Below are positions 7,395 through 12,228 of a stretch of 12,228 nt of DNA, one piece after another (within the stretch, counting starts at the first letter, position 1; each line of letters opens with the position of its first letter). A program made the translations under genes and the position numbers. Origin of the DNA: Promicromonosporaceae bacterium. Lineage in GTDB: Bacteria; Actinomycetota; Actinomycetes; Actinomycetales; Cellulomonadaceae. The notes under the pieces were generated by a model. The model did no database searches and had not been told where the DNA came from. It saw nothing but the letters and a program-made list of their open reading frames with translations. The DNA lies in assembly GCA_009782865.1 (NCBI GenBank), contig WRIF01000017.1, forward strand, positions 1 to 12,228, read 5' to 3'.

Positions 7395-8387
7395 TCAGAC
7401 GCCCAAATCTGACGTATCCGGCAGGGCGGCCAGCCACCCCCGGGGCCCCGCGTGCTGCACGCGGGTCGAGGCGACGGCGACGGCCCGTTCCACCGCTGCG
7501 GCCAGGGTGTCCCCTGCTGCCAGGGCGGCGACGAGCGCCCCGTGGAAGGCGTCGCCGGCTCCGAGCGTGTCGCGGGCGACGACGGCGGGCGGGCGGACCT
7601 CGCCGGAGGCTCCGGTGGTGGCGCCGGCCATGGCGGCGCCTATGCCACGGGTCGTGGCGACGCCCGCATCAGCGCTCGTATCGGCGCCCGGGTCGACGCT
7701 GCGCCAGCGGACCGGCCCTGCCCCGTTGGTGGTCACCCAGGCGGTGGCCGGTTCGCCGGTGGTCACCCTGGCGGTGGGCGACGCCTGGCCCGCCTCCCCG
7801 GGCCCGCCAAGGGCGGCGGGGGCGGGAACCCGAAAGTCGGCGGAGGCGGCCACCACGTCGGCGGCGGGGATGAGTTCGGAGAAGACGGGCCGCCAGCGTC
7901 CGGCGTCGAGGACCACGAGCGGGCGCGGGTGCAGGCCGTCTAGGTGGGCGAGCACGCCCCGTGCGATTTCGGGATGATGTCCGTCGAACATGACCGCGTC
8001 CGGTGGGGGCAGGGCGTTGAGGGCGGCGGTGGAAGGCCGAGGGGCGGCCTGTAGGGCGGCATCGGGTGAGACCACGGAGCGCTCGCCGGTTTGGTCATCG
8101 ATCAACACGGCCGAGATGGGCAGGACAAAGCCCGGGTCCACATCTACCAGCGTGACATCGTGCGCGGCCAAATCCCGGCGCGCAATCTCGGCCTGCGGCG
8201 AGGCCCCCACCGCGCTGATCAGCACCGCCCGTGCCCCGAGGGCGGCGGCCGTGACCGCGGCATTCGCGGCCGGGCCACCCGCGGCGATCTCCTGGGATGA
8301 GGCGGTGACCTTCTGGTTGCGGCGGGGCGAGGCGGCGCGATGAATGACGTCGAGCGTGGTCAGGCCGACGAACCAGCAAGTGGTCAT
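7395..8387 (-). CDS. PfkB-family sugar kinase (ribokinase-like)
   Basis: A 330-residue cytoplasmic carbohydrate kinase that transfers phosphate from ATP to a sugar or sugar-like alcohol. The N-terminal substrate signature is AAGGPAANAAV with G37/G38. The C-terminal signature is ARDTLGAGDAFHGAL at about 271-285, with catalytic base D279 and the anion-hole glycines before it. Overall length is normal for the family. A low-complexity stretch rich in Ala, Thr and Gly (about 231-266) sits just before the ATP-site motif and looks like an inserted loop. Substrate specificity (ribose, fructose, nucleoside or other) cannot be assigned. The ATG at 8387 has TAGCCT exactly 6 nt upstream and no ribosome site at normal distance, so a leaderless mRNA is plausible. 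The dehydrogenase follows downstream on the same strand. Confidence 0.9.
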   Translation of the reverse strand: MTTCWFVGLTTLDVIHRAASPRRNQKVTASSQEIAAGGPAANAAVTAAALGARAVLISAVGASPQAEIARRDLAAHDVTLVDVDPGFVLPISAVLIDDQTGERSVVSPDAALQAAPRPSTAALNALPPPDAVMFDGHHPEIARGVLAHLDGLHPRPLVVLDAGRWRPVFSELIPAADVVAASADFRVPAPAALGGPGEAGQASPTARVTTGEPATAWVTTNGAGPVRWRSVDPGADTSADAGVATTRGIGAAMAGATTGASGEVRPPAVVARDTLGAGDAFHGALVAALAAGDTLAAAVERAVAVASTRVQHAGPRGWLAALPDTSDLGV

Positions 8388-8393
8388 GGCGTC

Positions 8394-8399
8394 AGGCTA
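8394..8399 (-). promoter_or_regulatory. Candidate -10 box of the PfkB kinase gene (leaderless)
   Basis: Read on the minus strand, TAGCCT (TANNNT) ends 6 nt before the ATG at 8387, which places the expected transcription start at or next to the A of ATG. GGAGAG lies farther upstream, too far to act as a good Shine-Dalgarno. No convincing -35 is seen. Confidence 0.4.
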
Positions 8400-8510
8400 C
8401 TCTCCAGGGAGGCAGACCAGGTCTATTGGGTTGGGCCTGCTACAGGTGCAGACCCCGATCTCGGGCCTATAGCCCTCACCTTCGCCGTCTCCATCAACCC
8501 GATGGCCGAT

Positions 8511-8530
8511 GTCACGTTCGATGACGTGAC
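8511..8530. promoter_or_regulatory. Inverted repeat upstream of the PfkB kinase gene
   Basis: GTCACG-N8-CGTGAC is a perfect 6-bp dyad in the 162-bp gap between the S4-domain gene (stop at 8550) and the kinase gene. It lies about 120 bp before the kinase start. It could be an operator or a weak hairpin at the end of the S4 transcript; no T-run supports termination. Nothing else in the gap is clear except a short GGGC-N5-GCCC dyad (8463-8475). Confidence 0.3.
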
Positions 8531-8549
8531 GACCGTTGGGGTGCACAGG

Positions 8550-8918
8550 TCACCAGTCGCCGGTGGAACGGCCTCTGAGCCGGTCGATCTCGCGCCGCTC
8601 CCGCTTGGTGGGCCGGCCCGTGCCTCGGTCCCGCACGCCGACCTCCAGCTGCCTCTCCCGTCTGGGGATGGGCGGCGACAGATCGTCGTACGCCTTGACC
8701 GCCTCCGGCGCGCCTACCCGCTTCGGCAGCAGCGCAATGACCACCACCTCGCGCGGGCGCAAAGCGTCCCGCCAGGTCACGACGTCACCCGGCCTCACCT
8801 GATACGAGGCCTTGACCACCTGGCCGCCCACCTTGACCCGCCCCGCGCGCAGGGCGGCGGCCGAGGCCGTGCGCGCCTTGAACAGCCGCACCGCCCACAG
8901 CCAAACGTCGATGCGCAT
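8550..8918 (-). CDS. S4-domain RNA-binding protein, Hsp15 (HslR)-like
   Basis: A 122-residue basic protein with an S4 RNA-binding domain at the N-terminus (MRIDVWLWAVRLFKAR, then LRAGRVKVGGQVVKASYQVRPGDVV) and a charged C-terminal tail containing TGRPTKRERREIDRLR, a pattern common to Hsp15-type proteins. E. coli Hsp15 binds stalled 50S subunits carrying nascent chains; the same general role is likely but not proven here. Length matches the family. The ATG at 8918 has TAGGCT 6 nt upstream on the minus strand and no usable ribosome site, suggesting a leaderless transcript. It is divergent from the ASCH gene across only a few tens of bases. The kinase gene downstream has its own candidate promoter. 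Confidence 0.9.
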   Translation of the reverse strand: MRIDVWLWAVRLFKARTASAAALRAGRVKVGGQVVKASYQVRPGDVVTWRDALRPREVVVIALLPKRVGAPEAVKAYDDLSPPIPRRERQLEVGVRDRGTGRPTKRERREIDRLRGRSTGDW

Positions 8919-8955
8919 GCTCCGAGCCTAGTGGCGATGCGGCACAATGTGGACC
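8919..8955. promoter_or_regulatory. Compact divergent promoter, S4 and ASCH genes
   Basis: On the minus strand TAGGCT (8930 to 8925) is 6 nt before the S4 ATG. On the plus strand CACAAT (8943-8948) resembles a -10 and is 7 nt before the ATG at 8956. If both are used, each mRNA starts at its start codon and the two promoters overlap within less than 40 bp, so they should compete. No standard -35 is visible. Confidence 0.35.
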
Positions 8956-9465
8956 ATGAGCCACGAACCTGCCAGCCCGATACACGCCTTCTGGGAGGGA
9001 GCCCGCGGCAAGTTGGGCTTCGGCGCGGCAGGCTCCGTCGTCGGGCTTAACTCGCACGAGCTGACCCCGCCGCCGGCGTGGGCGTTCGGCGGGGAGGGCA
9101 CCACCGACCTCGCCAACGAGCTGCTCGCCCTGGTGTTGGCGGGCACCAAGACCGGCACCGCCACGTCGGGGTGGGAGTTCGACGGCGAGGACGAGCCGCT
9201 GCCCAAGCCCGGCGACCTGTCAATCATCCTGGACGGGGCCGGTGAGCCGCGCGCGATCATCAAGACGACCAACGTCGAGGTGGTGCCGTTTGCCGAGGTG
9301 ACGGCCGAGTTCGCCTACTCGGAGGGCGAGGGTGAGCTTACCCTGGAGTCTTGGCGGCGCGGCCACCGCGCCTTCTGGGATGAGCACCTGCCCGAGGGGC
9401 GCACCTTCACGGAGGAGATGCCGGTGGTCTGCGAGACCTTCGAGCTGGTCTACCCCCGGCGCTGA
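8956..9465 (+). CDS. ASCH-domain protein
   Basis: A 169-residue cytoplasmic protein of the ASCH superfamily (PUA-like beta-barrel). Typical signals are ANELLALVLAGTKTGTAT with WEFDGEDEPLPKPGDLSIIL after it, then VEVVPFAEVTAEFAYSEGEG and the C-terminal MPVVCETFELVYP. The ASCH fold is predicted to bind RNA; the E. coli member YqfB hydrolyses N4-acetylcytidine, and the Lys of GTKT and the Glu residues could play similar parts. Whether this protein is an enzyme is not known from sequence. The start at 8956 is preferred because CACAAT lies 7 nt upstream; an in-frame ATG at 8947 would add three residues and has no better signal. It is transcribed divergently from the S4 gene. A GC-rich hairpin follows about 80 bp after the stop. 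Confidence 0.88.
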   Translation: MSHEPASPIHAFWEGARGKLGFGAAGSVVGLNSHELTPPPAWAFGGEGTTDLANELLALVLAGTKTGTATSGWEFDGEDEPLPKPGDLSIILDGAGEPRAIIKTTNVEVVPFAEVTAEFAYSEGEGELTLESWRRGHRAFWDEHLPEGRTFTEEMPVVCETFELVYPRR

Positions 9466-9545
9466 TCCAACAGTCGAGCCCACTTCAGCAGCTGGCCCTG
9501 ATTCACCGGCCGGCCCGGCTCCGCCAGTCGACGCTGGCTCGCCGG

Positions 9546-9565
9546 GGGCACGCCAGGCCGTGCCC
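9546..9565. terminator. GC-rich hairpin after the ASCH gene
   Basis: GGGCACG (9546-9552) and CGTGCCC (9559-9565) form a perfect 7-bp stem with a 6-nt loop, 80 bp beyond the ASCH stop and upstream of the LppM operator region. There is no T-run; U-less hairpins have been proposed as terminators in actinobacteria, so this remains a candidate. Confidence 0.35.
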
Positions 9566-9580
9566 GCTTGCCTCACCCTG

Positions 9581-9596
9581 ATAACGAGTTGGTAAC
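9581..9596 (+). promoter_or_regulatory. Direct repeat ATAAC-N6-GTAAC (MtrA-like site)
   Basis: ATAAC (9581-9585) and GTAAC (9592-9596) are direct repeats one helical turn (11 bp) apart, part of a longer TAACGA repeat. Tandem GTAAC half-sites at this spacing resemble what I recall for the envelope regulator MtrA in mycobacteria and streptomycetes. It lies 58 bp before the start of the first LppM gene. Assignment is tentative. Confidence 0.3.
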
Positions 9597-9611
9597 GACC
9601 AGGGCGACCGG

Positions 9612-9627
9612 TGTGACATAGGTCACG
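9612..9627. promoter_or_regulatory. CRP/GlxR-like operator TGTGA-N6-TCACG
   Basis: TGTGA (9612-9616) and TCACG (9623-9627) match nine of ten fixed bases of the TGTGA-N6-TCACA consensus used by CRP-family regulators, including actinobacterial GlxR and mycobacterial Crp. It lies 26 bp before the LppM start at 9654, a position where a bound protein would block RNA polymerase. The match is seen in the sequence; regulation is inferred. Confidence 0.4.
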
Positions 9628-9653
9628 GGTTTGTCCATGTAACAGGTATGCGA

Positions 9654-11114
9654 ATGAGAAACCGTACCCGCCTCTCCCACCTGGCCGCGGGCGCCACCCT
9701 GGCCCTGGCCGGCACCCTGGCCGGCGCCCTGCCGGCCTCCGCCGCCCCGTCCGCGATCGTTCCGCCGCCGCCGGTGGCTGCTCAGGCGGGGGCTCAGGCG
9801 GGGATGGCGGCATCGCCGATCATCCCGGCGGGCCACTCCCTGGTGGCCGTCATGGACGTGACCATGCATCTCGACGAGACCTTCACCGTGATCCAGGTGT
9901 TCGCCTTCACCGACGATGTGCTCTCCTTGATGGGAGAGAGCGCCGAGGATCTGCTCGAGGGCCTGGAGTGGGACACCGCCCGGACCCCCGGCACCACCAC
10001 CATGGACCGCTTCGAGCGGGGCGACTACCTGGGCGCCACCATAGTCTCCACCGGGGTGCTGGCCGACGACATGGGCTGGTTCTTCGCAGACGAGTTGGAC
10101 TTTGAGCGATCCGGCAGCGAGTTCCGCGTCGAGGGGGCGATGGACATGGACCTTGGCGATGTCCCGGACGCAGGAGAGTTCGCCCTGATGCAGCAGATGC
10201 TGGTGCAGGTGAGCGTCACCCTGCCCGGTGGCATCGTCGAGACCAACGGCACCGTCACCGCCCATTCGGCCGCCACCTCCACCGTCACCTGGCTGCCCCG
10301 CATCGGTGACCCCAACTACCAGATGCGAGCCGTCGCCTCCACCGACCTCACCCCGGCGGCCGGCGTCGCCGCCTCCGGCCTGCCGGGCATGGCCACCGTC
10401 GGGGACCTCGCAGACCCGCCCACCGGGCTGCACCCCGACTTCGACCCGGATGACGACGGCTGGTGTGCCACCGGCCGGGACGACCTGGTGGACATCGCGG
10501 CCGGGCTCGCGTTCTGCGACCAGTTCACCGGCGACCTCATCCCCTGGCCCACGGAGCCGCAACGACACCCCGACTTCGACCCGCACGAGGAGTTCTGGTG
10601 CTTCCCCGAAGAGGAACGCCCCTACGTGCTGACGCACCTGTTCTACTGTGACCCGTACGAGGGCATCGCCCAGATCGACTGGAGCGATCACTACGCCCAG
10701 CCCGACGGCGCCCCCGTCTCGGATGACGCCCCTACCGAGGCCGAGGCACCCTTGGCCGAGGAACCCCCGGCCGCCGTCGGGGACGACGATGGCGGGCTTC
10801 CGGGCCTCTTCTGGGGAGGCATCGGCTTTGCCCTCGGGGCCGGACTGATCGGCGGGGTGGTACTGATCCGCGATGCTAGACGGCGGAGGGCCGCCGCAGC
10901 GGCGGCTCCCGCGCCGACTGGGTCACCGACCGAAGCGACTCCTCCCGTGCAGGCTGGGCCGCCACCCATGCCGACGGTTCTGTCCTCGCCCGCCCCTGTC
11001 GCCTCGCCCAGCCCTGTCGCCTCGCCCAGCCCTGTCGCGCCGCCGACCCCGAGCCAGCCACTGGCCCCACCAGTCACCGACCCCCCGCCCGGGGGCAACC
11101 CCCATGGCCTCTAG
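9654..11114 (+). CDS. LppM-like membrane protein with duplicated Cys/Trp module
   Basis: A 486-residue exported protein from ATG 9654; an ATG two codons earlier (9648) is also possible, but AACAGG suits 9654. It has a signal peptide with a cleavage site near PASAAPS (about residues 27-33). An LppM-type domain at about 60-230 contains VTMHLDETFTVIQVFAF, then VSVTLPGGIVETNG and TSTVTW. Two copies of a roughly 39-residue module follow, starting HPDFDP at 260 and 305, each with a later Trp-Cys (270-271, 315-316) and Cys-Asp (288-289, 332-333). An acidic linker, one membrane helix (about 382-405), the stop-transfer RDARRRR and a Pro/Ser-rich cytoplasmic tail complete it. LppM of M. tuberculosis is an envelope protein implicated in phagosome handling; this protein's role is unknown. 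It overlaps the next, paralogous gene by 11 bp. Confidence 0.82.
   Translation: MRNRTRLSHLAAGATLALAGTLAGALPASAAPSAIVPPPPVAAQAGAQAGMAASPIIPAGHSLVAVMDVTMHLDETFTVIQVFAFTDDVLSLMGESAEDLLEGLEWDTARTPGTTTMDRFERGDYLGATIVSTGVLADDMGWFFADELDFERSGSEFRVEGAMDMDLGDVPDAGEFALMQQMLVQVSVTLPGGIVETNGTVTAHSAATSTVTWLPRIGDPNYQMRAVASTDLTPAAGVAASGLPGMATVGDLADPPTGLHPDFDPDDDGWCATGRDDLVDIAAGLAFCDQFTGDLIPWPTEPQRHPDFDPHEEFWCFPEEERPYVLTHLFYCDPYEGIAQIDWSDHYAQPDGAPVSDDAPTEAEAPLAEEPPAAVGDDDGGLPGLFWGGIGFALGAGLIGGVVLIRDARRRRAAAAAAPAPTGSPTEATPPVQAGPPPMPTVLSSPAPVASPSPVASPSPVAPPTPSQPLAPPVTDPPPGGNPHGL
10431..10682 (+). repeat. Two copies of a 39-residue protein module inside the LppM-like gene
   Basis: The copies span 10431-10547 and 10566-10682, a period of 135 bp (45 codons). 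Their first 18 bases are identical in DNA (encoding HPDFDP). After that only key positions remain: Trp-Cys about 10 residues on, hydrophobic residues then Cys-Asp 16-17 residues later, and a final Trp. The pattern suggests an old duplication kept by selection on a Cys-containing fold. Confidence 0.8.
11001..11036 (+). repeat. 18-bp tandem repeat encoding Pro/Ser-rich tail
   Basis: Two exact 18-bp copies (11001-11018, 11019-11036), encoding an ASPSPV-type unit, with a degenerate third copy just upstream (10983-11000). They lie in the cytoplasmic tail of the first LppM-like protein. Confidence 0.85.
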
Positions 11115-11949
11115 GGCGGCCGCCGGCGTCGCGCTGCTCGCCCGGGGCACCCTGCTCGCCCTGGGCACCCTGCTAGCCCTGGGGGCCTGCAGCGGGGGCG
11201 GTGCGTCCGGGCCGACCGGCGCGGCGGCGACCGCCTCCGATCCGCCTCCCTGCTGTGCCGTCGAGCCGATCGACGATCTGGAGGCGCACTTCTTCATCAC
11301 GGTGCGCGGCAATGGCACCTTCGACATCCGCTACGAGGCCGCCCTCGGCAACCGGCAGGCGGCCGACCTCGGCATCGACCCGGAAGAGTGGCTAGCCGAC
11401 CTGGCCGCCGCCTTCGACGGCCTTGGCTTCGATGGCCCTGGCCTGGCTGACTCTGGCCTGGCTGACTCTGGCCTGGCTGACTCTGGCCTGGTTGACCCTG
11501 GCCCGGCCGACCCGGCCTCGCGGTGGCTGAGCAGCAGCACCACCCCCGAGGAGTGGGGCGAGAGCCGGTTCCACCTGCGGGCCACCGGGCTGCCCCTGCC
11601 CTACCTGGCACGGGCATTGCCCGGCCTGAGCATCACCGAGACCGACGAAGGCATCGGCCTGGTGACCGAGGTGAGCGGCCGCCTGGACCTCAGCGACCAT
11701 CCCCTGGGACAGGCCCTGACCGAGCGGGCGGAGGTATACGTGGTCTTCCGCCTGCCGGGCGGGGTCCTGGAGGCCAACACCCAACGGGGCTCGGGACCGC
11801 ACAGCGGCGACCACCCGGCGTCCTCCCCTCCCATCGGCACCCAGTTCTTCTGGGAGATTGACCCCGCTGGCCCCACGGACTTTTCGGCGTTGACCGCCAC
11901 CGACCTCGACCCCACGGAGGCCTGGGAGGCCCACCGCGGCAGGGACTAA
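11104..11949 (+). CDS. LppM-like lipoprotein with GLADS repeat
   Basis: A 281-residue lipoprotein. The signal peptide has an Arg early, a hydrophobic core containing a duplicated GTLLAL, and a clear lipobox LGAC with Cys29; CC at 50-51 follows in a short linker. The LppM-like part begins with AHFFITVRGNGTFDIRYEA and ends with VYVVFRLPGGVLEANTQ and GTQFFWEID, matching in order and spacing the strands VSVTLPGGIVETNG and TSTVTW of the gene before it, so the two are paralogues. Between helix DPEEWLADLAAAF and the next strand sits a run of GLADS pentapeptides (113-137). The frame is open to 10873, but ATG 11104 gives the lipobox signal peptide and an 11-bp overlap with the previous gene, typical of coupling. 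GGGGG (11091-11095) may serve as ribosome site. Its function is unknown, probably envelope-related. Confidence 0.82.
   Translation: MASRAAAGVALLARGTLLALGTLLALGACSGGGASGPTGAAATASDPPPCCAVEPIDDLEAHFFITVRGNGTFDIRYEAALGNRQAADLGIDPEEWLADLAAAFDGLGFDGPGLADSGLADSGLADSGLVDPGPADPASRWLSSSTTPEEWGESRFHLRATGLPLPYLARALPGLSITETDEGIGLVTEVSGRLDLSDHPLGQALTERAEVYVVFRLPGGVLEANTQRGSGPHSGDHPASSPPIGTQFFWEIDPAGPTDFSALTATDLDPTEAWEAHRGRD
11146..11181 (+). repeat. 18-bp duplication in the signal peptide
   Basis: Copies at 11146-11163 and 11164-11181 differ by one base and encode GTLLAL twice in the hydrophobic core of the lipoprotein signal peptide. One unit fewer would leave a shorter core of more usual length. Confidence 0.85.
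11440..11514 (+). repeat. 15-bp tandem repeat encoding GLADS
   Basis: Three exact copies of GGCCTGGCTGACTCT (11440-11454, 11455-11469, 11470-11484) are followed by two diverged copies (11485-11499, 11500-11514). The unit is in frame, so copy-number changes lengthen or shorten the protein by five residues without a frameshift. Confidence 0.92.
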
Positions 11950-11979
11950 CCCCTCCCCGCGCACCGGCCTCGCCTGCGC

Positions 11980-12082
11980 ACTGGTACCACCCGAGCGGTA
12001 GCACCACCCGAGCACTAGCACCCCCAGGCACTGGCACCGCCCGCGCCCTGGAACTACCCGCGTCCCGGAACCACCCGCGTCC
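11980..12082. repeat. Degenerate 17-bp tandem repeat, non-coding
   Basis: Six units of 16-18 bp (from 11980, 11997, 12014, 12030, 12048 and 12066) share a core like GCACCACCCGAGC or GAACCACCCGCGTCC, with a weaker continuation beyond 12082. It begins 30 bp after the stop of the second LppM gene. I see no supported gene in 11950-12228; a weak GCGCA/TGCGC dyad lies at 11959-11979. Confidence 0.7.
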
Positions 12083-12168
12083 AGACGTCACCCACACCCG
12101 GCCACCGCCCGGCGCTGCAACACTCGGCTCCGCGACCCCCGCTTCCGCGACGCCCGACACATTCACCC

Positions 12169-12201
12169 TTGCGTCGCAGAACGACACTATTGTCGACGCA
12201 A
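12169..12201. promoter_or_regulatory. Operator-like inverted repeats at the window edge
   Basis: TTGCGTCG (12169-12176) and CGACGCAA (12194-12201) are perfect 8-bp arms 17 nt apart. Inside them CGACA-N4-TGTCG (12182-12195) is a second perfect dyad sharing two bases with the right arm. The stretch is clearly richer in A/T than its surroundings, and TATTGT (12188-12193) could be a -10. It probably controls a gene that starts beyond the window; the edge hides which one. Confidence 0.4.
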
Positions 12202-12228
12202 TTTGTCTAGCGACCGTGCAACAACGAG

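Noticed and set aside
9573..10691. 372-codon minus-strand frame opposite the first LppM-like gene
   Set aside because: It has no recognisable domain and is antisense to a gene with signal peptide, domain motifs and membrane helix.
10873..11103. Longer N-terminus of the second LppM-like protein, starting at 10873
   Set aside because: The extra 77 residues are Pro/Arg-rich, lie in another frame of the upstream gene, and would bury the lipobox signal peptide.
11690..12187. Minus-strand frame of 165 codons starting with GTG at 12187
   Set aside because: It runs through the degenerate repeat and then antisense to the second LppM gene. The translation is Gly/Arg/Pro-rich with no family motif, so it is treated as a by-product of high GC.
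1..12228. A defence, mobile or CRISPR system
   Set aside because: No transposase, integrase, nuclease, toxin-antitoxin pair, attachment site or spaced direct-repeat array was seen; the tandem repeats are short and mostly within or beside envelope genes.

Overview
The window is very GC-rich (by eye about 70%) and reads as chromosomal DNA of an actinobacterium (Actinomycetota). The evidence is the gene content: a DesK/NarL-type two-component pair, a membrane-anchored LytR_C protein of the VirR/Cei type, a GT87-like membrane glycosyltransferase, two LppM-type envelope proteins and a DUF6941-like protein. Several starts carry a TANNNT box 6-7 nt upstream and no clear Shine-Dalgarno, as in leaderless actinobacterial mRNAs. 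I cannot name the genus. I saw no tRNA, rRNA, CRISPR array, transposase or phage gene.

Layout. 1-164: non-coding, with five copies of an 8-bp repeat. 165-2152 (+): sensor kinase and response regulator, overlapping by ATGA. 2225-4145 (-): a DUF6941-like gene followed by a lipid-anchored GH5 cellulase-like glycoside hydrolase. 4233-6287 (+): a LytR_C membrane protein and a GT87-like glycosyltransferase, divergent from DUF6941. 6224-8918 (-): S4/Hsp15-like RNA-binding protein, PfkB sugar kinase and zinc alcohol dehydrogenase; the dehydrogenase and the glycosyltransferase overlap tail to tail by 64 bp. 8956-9465 (+): ASCH-domain protein. 9654-11949 (+): two overlapping LppM-like genes, the first a single-pass membrane protein with a duplicated Cys/Trp module, the second a lipoprotein with a GLADS repeat. 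11950-12228: non-coding, with a degenerate 17-bp repeat and a less GC-rich dyad at the edge.

How the genes work together. Most products belong to the cell surface: a membrane sensor, a surface hydrolase, a LytR_C protein, a GT-C glycosyltransferase and the LppM pair. The S4, PfkB, dehydrogenase and ASCH genes are ordinary cytoplasmic accessory functions. The least ordinary part is 9581-11949, where two operator-like motifs precede a coupled pair of paralogous LppM proteins that carry unusual internal repeats. No defence or mobile system was recognised.
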